Source of the DNA: Pigmentiphaga sp. NML030171
GTDB lineage: Bacteria > Pseudomonadota > Gammaproteobacteria > Burkholderiales > Burkholderiaceae_B
Length of the DNA stretch: 64,000 nt
Direction: 5' to 3'
Assembly (NCBI RefSeq): GCF_002188635.1
Contig: NZ_NINX01000032.1
Span: forward strand, 177,933 to 241,932
Shown here: positions 32,417 to 41,968 of the stretch, piece after piece
Layout of the letters: every line of letters starts with the position of its first letter
How positions within the stretch are numbered: position 1 is the stretch's first letter
Notes under the pieces: model-generated
The model's input: only the letters and a program-made list of their open reading frames with translations
What the model was told of the DNA's origin: nothing
The model's database searches: none
Translations under genes and position numbers: made by a program

Positions 32417-34021
32417 TCAGGCAACCCCGGCGGGCAGCGGCGATGCGTCGGCGTGCTCGATCATGGAGGCCAGCAGGAGATCGGTCAGCTCGGCGCGCCG
32501 GCCGGCCGCGGCCGGATCGTCCCAGAGATTGTGCTGCTCCAGCGGATCTTGCTCCAGGTCATAGAGCTCGCACAGCGCCCGGTCGTCCGACTGCGTGATC
32601 CGCCATCTCCCCGTCAACAGCGTGCGCAGGCGAAAGCGCCGCGGACGGCCGAACTGGAACATGACCGGCTCGTTCTCCACCAGCACGCCCGGCCGCGGCA
32701 ACGAAGCGCCGCGATGCAGGACATCGAGCAGGCTCAAGCCCTGCATGCCGTTGTAGGAAGCGATGCCTGCCCGGTCCAGCACGGTGGCGGCGATGTCCAG
32801 GGTTCCGGCCGGCGCCTTGCATACCGTGCCGGGCCGAGCTTCCGGCAACGCGGGATCGCTCCAGATGAACGGCACCCTGACCACGCCCTGGTAGTGCATG
32901 GGCCCCTTCAGCATGACGCCGTGGTCCCCCATCATGTCGCCGTGATCGCTGGTGAAGATGACGATCGTGTCCTCGCGCATGCCCAGGCGGTCCAGCGTCG
33001 CCATCACGCGGCCGACCTGCTCGTCGATCAGGCCGATCATGCCGTAGGTCAGGGCCGTGATCTCGCGGCACTCGCGTTCCGAGACGGGGAAGGCGGTATA
33101 GCCCTCGCGCGTGCCGCCGCCGCGGCCGTAATCGTGCACGCTCCGCACCAGCGGCGAAGCGCCGGGTGCATGGAACGACGCCGGTAGCGGCACGCCGGCC
33201 GGATCGTACATATCCCAGAACCTGCCTGGCGGCGTGAAGGGATGGTGTGGATCGGGAAAAGAACACATCAGGAAAAACGGTGCCTTCGGCCCGGCTTGCG
33301 CGGCCAGGGACTCCAGCCAGCCGCAGGCCCGCTCGCCGATGTAGGACGAAGGATAGAGCGATTCCGGCAGGCGCGTGCGCCAGGCCTGGGGCGCCCCGTA
33401 CCCCTGGGCGGGCAGCGCATGGTCCCGTCCGCGAAGGCTGTCCGGATCCGGATGGCGCCCGGCCAGCCAGCGGGCATAGTCGCCCTGCACCTGGTCGCCG
33501 TGCAGCGTGCACAGTTCGACGTGATCGAAGCCGTAGTAGGGCGTGTCGACGCGCCGGCGCCGCCCCGCCTTCCAGTCCGGCGTCCATTCGTTGTCGTAGC
33601 CTTCGCCCATGCGCGGCCGCTTGGTGGCGTCGCGCAGGCCTTCGGCGGGCGACCGGCGTCCCTCGACGGGACGCCAGGCTCGTTTGTCGGGATGGTCGTA
33701 GCCGAAACATTGCAGGTGCGACTTGCCGATCAGCGCGGTGGCATAGCCCGCGTCCCGCAGCAGTTCCACGAAGGTGGTCTGGTCCAGCGACAGGTTGATG
33801 CCGTTGTGGACGACACCGTGCACCGACGGCAGGCGCCCCGTCATCAGCGTCGCGCGGTTCGACATGCAGGTCGTGCTGGCGGCGTAGAAACGCTCGGCGC
33901 GGACGCCCGTCGAGGCCAGCGCGTCGATGTGGGGCGTGCGCAGCACGGGATTGCCATAGCAGCCCAGGTGGTCGGCCCGGTGCTGGTCGGTGATGAAGAT
34001 CAGGAAGTTGGGCGCGGACAT
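32417..34021 (-). CDS. Type I sulfatase / phosphonate monoester hydrolase-like enzyme
   Basis: A 534-residue alkaline-phosphatase-superfamily enzyme. The formylglycine motif is CMSNRATLMTGR with Cys52 (C-x-S-x-R type); metal ligands are FITDQHR (Asp12) and TSDHGDMMGDHG. Members hydrolyse sulfate or phosphonate esters after an activating enzyme converts the Cys. No activating-enzyme gene is in the window. There is no signal peptide, so the substrate would be cytoplasmic. It begins three bases after the stop of Bug 34025-35050, so receptor and sulfatase form an operon controlled by the divergent LysR gene. Confidence 0.92.
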   Translation of the reverse strand: MSAPNFLIFITDQHRADHLGCYGNPVLRTPHIDALASTGVRAERFYAASTTCMSNRATLMTGRLPSVHGVVHNGINLSLDQTTFVELLRDAGYATALIGKSHLQCFGYDHPDKRAWRPVEGRRSPAEGLRDATKRPRMGEGYDNEWTPDWKAGRRRRVDTPYYGFDHVELCTLHGDQVQGDYARWLAGRHPDPDSLRGRDHALPAQGYGAPQAWRTRLPESLYPSSYIGERACGWLESLAAQAGPKAPFFLMCSFPDPHHPFTPPGRFWDMYDPAGVPLPASFHAPGASPLVRSVHDYGRGGGTREGYTAFPVSERECREITALTYGMIGLIDEQVGRVMATLDRLGMREDTIVIFTSDHGDMMGDHGVMLKGPMHYQGVVRVPFIWSDPALPEARPGTVCKAPAGTLDIAATVLDRAGIASYNGMQGLSLLDVLHRGASLPRPGVLVENEPVMFQFGRPRRFRLRTLLTGRWRITQSDDRALCELYDLEQDPLEQHNLWDDPAAAGRRAELTDLLLASMIEHADASPLPAGVA

Positions 34022-34024
34022 GGC

Positions 34025-35050
34025 TCAATCCGCCTGGATCTTGAAGCGTTTGACGATCTCGCCGTAGCGCTCGTAGTCGTCGCGCGTGGCCTTGGCCAGC
34101 ACCTCGCGCGGCCCGCCCACCACCAGTTCGCCGCGCTGCTTGAAGTGCTCCACGGCATCCGGCTCGCGCAGCGCCGCGTTGATCCGGGCGTTCAGGCGGT
34201 CGGCCAGCGCGGGCGCCATCCCCGCCGGGCCGTAGACGCCGAACCAGATGTCCACGAACACGCCCGGGAACCCCTGCTCGGCCATCGTGGGCAGGTCGGG
34301 GATCAGCGGGCTGCGGCGCTGGTCCACGACGGCGAGCGGCACCAGCCTCCCGGTCTCGATGTAGGGCTTGGCGCCGCCATAGCCGAGGTAGATGAGCTTG
34401 ACCTGCCCGCCCAGCGCGTCGTTCAGCGCCGGCCCCACGCCCCGGTAGGGGGAATGCAGCAGCGACAGGCCGGCGGTGCGGTTGAACAGCTCGCCGGCGA
34501 TGTGCATGGGCGACCCGTTGCCGGAGGTCGCGTAGGCCAGGGGCGGCCCGGTCCGGGCCAGCTCGGCCAGCTCGCGGGCGTTCTTCACGCCCAGGCCGGG
34601 ATGCGCCAGCAGCAGCATGGGCGTGGAGGAAATCATCGCGATGGGCGTGAAGTCCCGCTGCACGTCGAAGCTGTAGCCCAGGTTCCGGGGCAGGACGTGA
34701 GGAGCCATGGCGAAGGTGTTGGCGGTGACCAGCAGGGTGTAGCCGTCGGGTTCGGCGCGGGCGACGATGCCGGTACCTATGCTGCTGCCGCCGCCGGGGC
34801 GGTTGCTGACCACCACCGGCTGCCCCCAGGCCTTGCCCAGCTTCTCGCTCAGCAGCCGCGCGATGGGGTCCACCCCGCCCCCGGGCGGAAAGGGCACGAC
34901 CAGCGTCACCGGCCTGGCGGGAAACCCCTGGGCCAGCGCGGGCCGGGGCAGCAGGCCTCCACCCGCGAGCCAACAGGCGGCCAGCCCGGCCCCGGCGCGC
35001 AATCCCGCCCGCCGGCCCGGCCGCATGCCGTCCTTGCGCTTGCCATCCAT
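34025..35050 (-). CDS. Bug/TctC-family receptor with twin-arginine-like signal
   Basis: A 341-residue receptor. Its N-terminal region is long, with GRRAGLRAG before the hydrophobic stretch (Tat-like rather than plain Sec), and ends PALAQ (~41). Loop motif FPPGGGVD has Asp61; SPYRGVGPALNDALGG and LIPDLPTMAEQGFPG follow. ATG 35050 is preferred to ATG 35056 because GGGGAG sits six bases upstream of it and abuts the other. It pairs with the sulfatase gene, suggesting uptake of an organosulfate or an acid released from one. That is inference. Confidence 0.92.
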   Translation of the reverse strand: MDGKRKDGMRPGRRAGLRAGAGLAACWLAGGGLLPRPALAQGFPARPVTLVVPFPPGGGVDPIARLLSEKLGKAWGQPVVVSNRPGGGSSIGTGIVARAEPDGYTLLVTANTFAMAPHVLPRNLGYSFDVQRDFTPIAMISSTPMLLLAHPGLGVKNARELAELARTGPPLAYATSGNGSPMHIAGELFNRTAGLSLLHSPYRGVGPALNDALGGQVKLIYLGYGGAKPYIETGRLVPLAVVDQRRSPLIPDLPTMAEQGFPGVFVDIWFGVYGPAGMAPALADRLNARINAALREPDAVEHFKQRGELVVGGPREVLAKATRDDYERYGEIVKRFKIQAD

Positions 35051-35123
35051 ATTCATCTCCCCGAAGGCGTTCGATGCAGACGCAGTCTAGGGTGGTCGAT
35101 ATTTATCGTGTAGTGGATAATCG

Positions 35124-35140
35124 CTTGAATCACTTTCAAG
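35124..35140. promoter_or_regulatory. Candidate LysR operator
   Basis: CTTGAATCACTTTCAAG is a perfect 6-base inverted repeat with a 5-base spacer, lying in the AT-rich divergent gap between the Bug/sulfatase operon and the LysR gene at 35155. It resembles the T-N11-A dyads bound by LysR proteins. Confidence 0.55.
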
Positions 35141-35154
35141 CTGCATTTGTAAAT

Positions 35155-36072
35155 ATGGACCACTTGCGGCTCATCGTCACGTTCGCCCGGGCGGCGGAAG
35201 CGGGCAGCTTCAGCAAGGCGGCCCGCACGCTGGGCGTGACGCCGCAGGCCGTCAGCGCCCAGATCCGGCAGCTCGAGCAGCAGGTGGGCGTGCGCCTGTT
35301 CTACCGCACCACCCGCAGCATCAACCTGACCGAGGAAGGCCGGGCCTTCCATGAGCGCTGCCGCGCCGGCATGGAAACCATCCAGGGCGGACTCGACGTC
35401 CTGCGCGACCGCACCGAGCAGATGGTGGGCACGGTCAGGCTGGCGCTGCCCTATGCCATCAGCTTTGAACTCGTCGCGCCGCTGATGGGGCGCTTCATGG
35501 ACCGTTACCCCCAGGTCCGGGTCGACATGCTGACCCTGAACCAGTTGCCGGACGTGGTCGAACACGGGGTGGACGTGGGCATCATCGGCGGCGAGCTTCC
35601 CAGCAGCTCGCTGGTCGCCCGCAAGGCCGGAACCTTCAACCACGTGCTGTGCGCCTCGCCGGCCTACCTGGACGAATGGGGCGTGCCGGGCCACGTGGAC
35701 GACCTGCGCGACCACCGCTGCGTGCTGCTGCGCCATCCGCGCACGGGCCGGCTCTGGCCGTGGACCTTCCAGTCGGGCGGCGACATCGTCACGCTCAATC
35801 CCGAGGGCGCCCTGTCGGTGCAGGACGCCGAAAGCCAGCACCGCGCGGTGCTGCACGGCGCGGGCATCGGCCAGATCGCCAGCTACTACGCGGCACCGCA
35901 CATTCGCGCGGGCAGGCTGCTCCCCTTGTCCATCGGCTATGTCTCGCGCCAGGTCGACGTCCATCTCTACCTGCCCCAGCGCGACCATATCCCCCTGCGC
36001 TGCCGCGCGCTGGCCGACTATCTGCTGGCCGAGCTCAAGCGCAATCCGGACCTGGCCCCCGCGACATTCTGA
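35155..36072 (+). CDS. LysR-family regulator of the Bug/sulfatase operon
   Basis: A 305-residue regulator of the AaeR/CrgA-like branch: MDHLRLIVTFARAAEAGSFS and VTPQAVSAQIRQLEQQVGVR form the HTH (residues ~1-50), followed by FYRTTRSINLTEEG and an effector domain with VDVGIIGGELPSSSLVARK. ATG 35155 is chosen because the earlier in-frame starts lie in the operator region. It is divergent from Bug 34025-35050 and upstream of the ahcY control region. Confidence 0.92.
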   Translation: MDHLRLIVTFARAAEAGSFSKAARTLGVTPQAVSAQIRQLEQQVGVRLFYRTTRSINLTEEGRAFHERCRAGMETIQGGLDVLRDRTEQMVGTVRLALPYAISFELVAPLMGRFMDRYPQVRVDMLTLNQLPDVVEHGVDVGIIGGELPSSSLVARKAGTFNHVLCASPAYLDEWGVPGHVDDLRDHRCVLLRHPRTGRLWPWTFQSGGDIVTLNPEGALSVQDAESQHRAVLHGAGIGQIASYYAAPHIRAGRLLPLSIGYVSRQVDVHLYLPQRDHIPLRCRALADYLLAELKRNPDLAPATF

Positions 36073-36129
36073 TACCGGATGGCCGCGTCCCGCGCCCCCG
36101 CCTGTCATGCCGGCAGCGCGGGAACCCGC

Positions 36130-36135
36130 TACAAT
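36130..36135 (+). promoter_or_regulatory. -10 box of the ahcY promoter
   Basis: TACAAT lies seven bases before the first paired base of the SAH riboswitch, so a transcript starting near 36142 would begin exactly with the aptamer. No good -35 hexamer was found; CTGTCA at 36103 is too far away. Confidence 0.6.
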
Positions 36136-36142
36136 GCTTGCC

Positions 36143-36247
36143 ACCTGAGGAGCGTTGCGACGACCGGCACCACGCCAGGCCGCCAGGCTCAGGTAACGGA
36201 TCGGCGGCGGCCCCAGGCGGCGCCGGTCCACGGCAACGGCGCTCGCC
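36143..36247 (+). promoter_or_regulatory. S-adenosylhomocysteine (SAH) riboswitch
   Basis: The sequence holds the conserved blocks of the SAH aptamer: GAGGAGCGTTGCGAC at 36147-36161, GCCAGGCTC at 36182-36190 and AACGGCGCTC at 36235-36244. ACCTGAG (36143-36149) pairs with CTCAGGT (36188-36194) as stem P1, and GAGCG (36150-36154) with CGCTC (36240-36244) as the pseudoknot. SAH binding normally turns expression on, letting the cell remove the inhibitor through ahcY. The ahcY ATG lies 84 bases downstream. The long variable hairpin between 36195 and 36234 is GC-rich. Confidence 0.9.
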
Positions 36248-36330
36248 CCACATCCTGCCCCTTGCAGGCCATGCGGCGAGCCTTCCCGGCTCACGCCGCG
36301 GCGTCAAAGGGCAAGCACTTTGGAGTCCCC

Positions 36331-37749
<1,419 letters not shown>

Positions 37750-37813
37750 TCGTTCCCCTTCCGGGGCCGCCGCGCCCCGGACGCCCCCTTTTCCCCTTGG
37801 CAAGGAGTTCGCG

Positions 37814-38152
37814 ATGACCCTGTTACTCGTCTGGTTGCTCAACGCCGTGGCACTGCTGGTCGTGGCCTATCTGCTGCCCGGCATCACCGTGGCGAGCTTC
37901 GGCTCGGCGCTGATCGCGGCGCTGGTCCTGGGCCTGCTCAATTCGCTGGTCAAGCCGGTCCTGGTGCTGCTCACGCTGCCGATCACGGTCGTCACGCTGG
38001 GCCTGTTCCTGATCGTGCTGAACGCGCTGCTGTTCTGGTTCGCGGGCTCGATCCTGAAGGGCTTCCAGGTCAACGGATTCTGGTGGGCGGTCATCGGCGC
38101 GCTGCTCTACAGTCTGATCTCGGGCCTGTTGTCGGCCATCGTGCCCAACTGA
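37814..38152 (+). CDS. Phage-holin-superfamily-IV-like small membrane protein
   Basis: A 112-residue integral membrane protein with four predicted transmembrane segments (~3-22, 28-50, 54-79, 88-109). It has the family features YLLPGITVASFGSALIAAL, LNSLVKPVLVLLTLPITVVT and LFLIVLNALLFWFAGSIL. The family (also called YvlD/'4 TMS phage holin') is common in bacteria and rarely has a proven role. Its position between ahcY and metF is typical of Bordetella and relatives, but no metabolic link is known. AAGGAG precedes the ATG. Confidence 0.92.
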   Translation: MTLLLVWLLNAVALLVVAYLLPGITVASFGSALIAALVLGLLNSLVKPVLVLLTLPITVVTLGLFLIVLNALLFWFAGSILKGFQVNGFWWAVIGALLYSLISGLLSAIVPN

Positions 38153-38177
38153 CCCTCTTCCTACAGGTTGCCCGCAA

Positions 38178-39044
38178 GTGAGTTCATCCGTCTTTCCCGA
38201 CGCGGCGCCGGCTGACGCCGCGCCGGTCTTCAGCCTGGAATTCTTCCCGCCGCGCGACACCCCGGCGCAGGAAAGGCTGGTCCGCACGGCCAAGCAATTG
38301 CAAGGTCTGCATCCCCATTTCGCCAGCGTGACCTTCGGCGCGGGCGGCTCGACCCGCGACGGCACGATGCTGGCGGTATCGATGCTGCAGAAGCTGGGCT
38401 ACGAGACCGCCCCGCACCTGTCGTGCATAGGTTCGACGCCCGAGAGCCTGCGCGAGATTCTCCATACGTACCGGCAGGCCGGGATCCGGCGGCTGGTGGC
38501 CCTGCGCGGGGACATGCCGTCGGGCATGGGCGACATGGGCGAGCTGCGCTATGCGCGGGACCTGGTGGATTTCATCCGCAAGGAAACGGGTGACTGGTTC
38601 CATATCGAGGTGGCGGCGTATCCGGAGATGCATCCGCAGGCCCAGGGGCCGGAGGCGGACCTGGACCGGTTCGTGGAGAAGATGCGGGCGGGGGCGAACA
38701 GCGCGATCACGCAGTATTTCTTCAATGCGGATGCGTATTTCGATTTCGTGGACCGGGCGACGGCGAAGGGGGTGCTGGCGCCTATCGTGCCGGGGATCAT
38801 GCCGATCACGAATTACACGCAGCTGGCGCGGTTCTCGGATATGTGCGGGGCGGAGATTCCGCGATGGATACGGTTGCGGCTGGCGTCGTACGGGGATGAC
38901 CGGGCTTCGATCCGGGCGTTCGGGCACGATGTGGTGGTGGAGCTTTGCCAGACGTTGCTGGATGGGGGGGCACCGGGGTTGCATTTCTATACGATGAACC
39001 AGGCGGATGCTACGCAGGCTGTTTGGGAAGAGTTGGAGCGGTGA
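38178..39044 (+). CDS. metF: 5,10-methylenetetrahydrofolate reductase
   Basis: Reduces methylene-THF to methyl-THF for methionine synthesis; an FAD-bound TIM barrel of 288 residues. Visible: FSLEFFPPRDTPAQE (~18-32), SVTFGAGGSTRDGT (~50-63), LVALRGDMP, SAITQYFFNADAYFDF and APGLHFYTMNQA. The start is GTG 38178. Codon usage changes within the gene: up to about 38580 third positions are mostly C, and after that mostly G (GCG, CGG, GGG, CCG, GTG), although the protein remains normal. Palindromic element C starts five bases after the stop. Confidence 0.97.
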   Translation: MSSSVFPDAAPADAAPVFSLEFFPPRDTPAQERLVRTAKQLQGLHPHFASVTFGAGGSTRDGTMLAVSMLQKLGYETAPHLSCIGSTPESLREILHTYRQAGIRRLVALRGDMPSGMGDMGELRYARDLVDFIRKETGDWFHIEVAAYPEMHPQAQGPEADLDRFVEKMRAGANSAITQYFFNADAYFDFVDRATAKGVLAPIVPGIMPITNYTQLARFSDMCGAEIPRWIRLRLASYGDDRASIRAFGHDVVVELCQTLLDGGAPGLHFYTMNQADATQAVWEELER

Positions 39045-39066
39045 CGGTCGTTCGAGTTCTTTAGAC

Positions 39067-39311
39067 GGTTGTTTCCGGCCTTGGGGCGCGGGGCGCTGTG
39101 AGGCGCAGCGTAGCCGGTCCCGGCTTTGCCGGGACTTCCCGGAGTTGGCGCGGTCGGCGGGGCGGGCGTGAACTCGCGCGGGGACAGTCCCCCGGACTGT
39201 CCCTACTGCCGCGCTCAGACATGCACGCCCTTGCTTCCCCGCCGACCGCGCCAACTCCGGCGGCTCCGAATGCGCCTCACAGCGCCCCGCGCCCCAAGGC
39301 CGGAAACAACC
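39067..39311 (+). repeat. Palindromic element C (long form)
   Basis: Perfect 41-base inverted arms lie at 39067-39107 and 39271-39311. Nested 24-base perfect arms lie at 39139-39162 and 39237-39260, with a central hairpin GGGACAGTCC-CCC-GGACTGTCCC at 39181-39203. It is the reverse-oriented relative of element B: interior blocks match in order, but all three paired stems differ in sequence while keeping perfect complementarity. The lead-in CGTTCGAGTTCTTTA (39049-39063) starts just after the metF stop. The element fills the convergent gap between metF and the cyclo-ligase gene. No T-run follows the arm. Confidence 0.85.
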
Positions 39312-39320
39312 TGCGGCGTC

Positions 39321-39989
39321 TTATGGTGTAGCGGGTGTGGCGCCCTGGCCGGTGGTGTGGGGGCCGGGAATACAACCTTCTTCGGTGATGATGGCGTCGA
39401 GCCGCATGTCGTGCGGCTCGGGTACGTGCACGTCGGGGGCCAGGCGGCCGCAGGCGTAGGCGATGCCCAGGGCCAGGGTCGCGTGGCCGCCCTGGCGCAG
39501 GGCGGCCAGGGTGCGGTCGTAGTAGCCGCCGCCGTAGCCGATGCGGTCGCCGTCGACGGTGTAGCCCAGGGTCGGGACCAGGACGATGTCGGGGGTGCGG
39601 GCCGGGGTGGACCGGGGTTCGGGGATGCCGTAGGCGCCGGGGGCCATCGTGGCATCGGGCGTCCAGGCGCGGAACTCCAGGGGAGCGGCCTTGGTCAAGA
39701 TGACGGGTAGGGTCAGTTCCAGCCGGTCGTCGCGGGCCCAGGCCTGCAAGGCGGGGCGCAGGTCGGGTTCGTCGCCGATGGGCCAGAATGCCGACAGCAC
39801 CACGCGCCTGCCGCTCCTTGGGGCGGCGGCCAGGTAGTCGTGTATCCTGCCTTGCAGGAGGCCGACGATGCGGGCGTCGGCCGCGGCGCGTTCGGTGGCG
39901 CTCATGGCCGCGCGCAGGGCGCGCAGGCGTGGACGCAGGGCGGCGGCGGTGGCCTCCCTGGGTTTACCCGATGCTATTCTTGCTGCCAT
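39321..39989 (-). CDS. 5-formyltetrahydrofolate cyclo-ligase
   Basis: Converts 5-formyl-THF to 5,10-methenyl-THF with ATP, returning folate to the one-carbon pool. The 222 residues contain LRPRLRALRAAMSATERAAA (~18-37), the substrate-loop motifs and the family signature GYGGGYYDR (~151-159). ATG 39989 shares two bases with the ATG of the divergent lytic transglycosylase gene (CATG at 39987-39990). A shorter start at MSATERAAAD (about 39905) is possible and would free room for promoters. It is convergent with metF across element C. Confidence 0.92.
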   Translation of the reverse strand: MAARIASGKPREATAAALRPRLRALRAAMSATERAAADARIVGLLQGRIHDYLAAAPRSGRRVVLSAFWPIGDEPDLRPALQAWARDDRLELTLPVILTKAAPLEFRAWTPDATMAPGAYGIPEPRSTPARTPDIVLVPTLGYTVDGDRIGYGGGYYDRTLAALRQGGHATLALGIAYACGRLAPDVHVPEPHDMRLDAIITEEGCIPGPHTTGQGATPATP

Positions 39990-41955
39990 GGCCTATTCAG
40001 CTCTCCTCAACAGAATTCGCATTACAGCACTTGCCGCCGTGCTGGCAAGCGCCGCCATGGGCAGCGCCTGCGCGCAGGTCTCGGCGCCCGGGTCCGACGA
40101 CGCCCTGCTGGCGGCGCGGACCGCGGTGCAGACGGGCAACTGGGACATCGTCCGTTCGCTGATCCCGCGCCTGGAAGGCCATGTGCTGGCCGCCTATCCG
40201 CAGTACTGGCTGCTGCGGCAACAGCTGAACGATCCGCGCAAGCCGCTGCCCGAATCCGAGCTGAACGACTTCGTGGCCGCCCATCGCGGCACCTACCTGG
40301 CCGAGCGGCTGCGCGGCGAATGGCTGCTGGCCGCCGCCAAGCAGGCCGACTACGCCACCGTGCGCACGCTGGCCGACACCACGGTGAACACGCCGCAGGT
40401 GGACTGTGCGGTGCTACTGGCCATGCACGCGCGCGGCGAACGGGTCACGGCCCAACTGGCCATGTCCAAGTTCGAACCGGGCGACAGCTGCTGGTCGCTG
40501 TACGATCGGCTCCAGGCCGACGGCGTCATGCAGTGGGACGACTTCGCCACGCAGATGCGCAACATGCTGGAGACCAACTCGCTGGCCAATGCCCGGCGCA
40601 TGGCGCGCTACGTGTTCGATCCGGCCCAGCAGAAGACGCTGAACGGCCTGTTGGACCAGCCCATGATCTGGCTGGTGCGGCAGAACACGCTGCCGCGCGA
40701 CCGCGCCGGCCGCGAGCTGGTGGTGACCGCGCTGAGCCGCCTGGCGCGCAACGATCTGCAGGTGGGCTACGACTATTTCGAGCGCAGCTGGGCCAGGCAG
40801 TTGCCGGCCGACGACGCCAACTGGGTGCGCAACCAGTTCGCGCTGCAGGCCTCGTTCAAGCTCGACCCGATCGCCGTCGCCTGGTATCGCGCGGGCGAAG
40901 GCGGCAGGCTGACCGAATACAACCAGGGCTGGCGCGCGCGCATGGTGCTGCGCCAGCAGCCCGTGGACTGGCGCACGCTGAACCGCTACATCGAGCAAAT
41001 GCCGCCCGCCATGCGCGAGGACCCCACCTGGATCTACTGGCATTCGCGCGGCCTGGTCGCGCTGGGCGCCGTGCAGGAAGGCCAGGCCGGCTACCGCAGC
41101 ATCGCCGGGCAATTCAACTTCTACGGCCAGCTGGCCGCCGAGGAACTGGGCATCGCCACCACCATCCCCACGTCCACGGCGCCGATCACCCCGGACGAGC
41201 TGGCCAAGGCGCAGTACAACCCGGGCCTGCAACGCGCGGTCGCGCTGTTCCGCCTGGGCTGGCGCACCGAAGCGGTGCGCGAATGGAACTACGCGCTGCG
41301 CGGCATGAACGACCGGCAACTGCTGGCCGCCGCCCAGCTCGCGCATCGCGAGAACCTGTACGACCGCGCGGTGAACACCGCCGAGCGCACGCGCGACCAG
41401 CACGACTTCAACCTGCGCTTCCTGACGCCCTTCCGCGACCAGTTGGTGGACAAGGCGCGCGAGATCGGCGTGGACGCGACCTGGGTGTATGGCCTGATCC
41501 GCCAGGAGTCGCGCTTCGTCATGGACGCCCGCTCCAGCGTGGGCGCCTCCGGCCTGATGCAGCTGATGCCGGCCACCGCCAAGTGGGTGGCGCGCCGCAT
41601 CGGCATGAGCGACTACGCGCAGCACCGGGTCAACGACATGGACACCAACCTGACCCTGGGCACCAGCTACCTGCGCATCGTGCTGGACGACCTGGGCGGT
41701 TCCCCCCTGCTGGCCTCGGCCGGCTACAACGCCGGTCCCCGGCGGCCCCATACCTGGCGCGCCACCCTGCCGGGCCCGGTGGAAGGCGCGATCTTCGCCG
41801 AGACCATTCCTTTCACCGAGACCCGCGACTACGTCAAGAAGGTGCTGTCCAACGCCACGTACTACGCGGCCCTGTTCACGGGACAACCGCAATCGCTCAA
41901 GGCCCGGCTGGGAACGGTCGTCCCGCAGACGGTGGAGACCACCGCCATACCCTGA
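39988..41955 (+). CDS. Soluble lytic murein transglycosylase (Slt-type)
   Basis: A 655-residue periplasmic enzyme that cleaves peptidoglycan between MurNAc and GlcNAc, forming 1,6-anhydroMurNAc. A signal peptide (ITALAAVLASAAMGSACAQ) is followed by an alpha-superhelical U/L domain of about 450 residues and a C-terminal goose-lysozyme-like SLT domain with the catalytic Glu at ~506 in RQESRF, SSVGASGLMQLMPATAKWVA (~515-534) and SAGYNAGPRRP. ATG 39988 overlaps the divergent cyclo-ligase start and has no clear ribosome site; the signal peptide supports it all the same. Confidence 0.93.
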   Translation: MAYSALLNRIRITALAAVLASAAMGSACAQVSAPGSDDALLAARTAVQTGNWDIVRSLIPRLEGHVLAAYPQYWLLRQQLNDPRKPLPESELNDFVAAHRGTYLAERLRGEWLLAAAKQADYATVRTLADTTVNTPQVDCAVLLAMHARGERVTAQLAMSKFEPGDSCWSLYDRLQADGVMQWDDFATQMRNMLETNSLANARRMARYVFDPAQQKTLNGLLDQPMIWLVRQNTLPRDRAGRELVVTALSRLARNDLQVGYDYFERSWARQLPADDANWVRNQFALQASFKLDPIAVAWYRAGEGGRLTEYNQGWRARMVLRQQPVDWRTLNRYIEQMPPAMREDPTWIYWHSRGLVALGAVQEGQAGYRSIAGQFNFYGQLAAEELGIATTIPTSTAPITPDELAKAQYNPGLQRAVALFRLGWRTEAVREWNYALRGMNDRQLLAAAQLAHRENLYDRAVNTAERTRDQHDFNLRFLTPFRDQLVDKAREIGVDATWVYGLIRQESRFVMDARSSVGASGLMQLMPATAKWVARRIGMSDYAQHRVNDMDTNLTLGTSYLRIVLDDLGGSPLLASAGYNAGPRRPHTWRATLPGPVEGAIFAETIPFTETRDYVKKVLSNATYYAALFTGQPQSLKARLGTVVPQTVETTAIP

Positions 41956-41968
41956 GGAAGCGCACGCC

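Noticed and set aside
39067..39311. Possibility that the large hairpin near the 5-FTHF cyclo-ligase gene is 6S RNA
   Set aside because: 6S RNA often neighbours this gene in other bacteria, but this element has relatives at 1636-2078, near-perfect long stems and no 6S-like central bubble, and it lies at the gene's 3' end.
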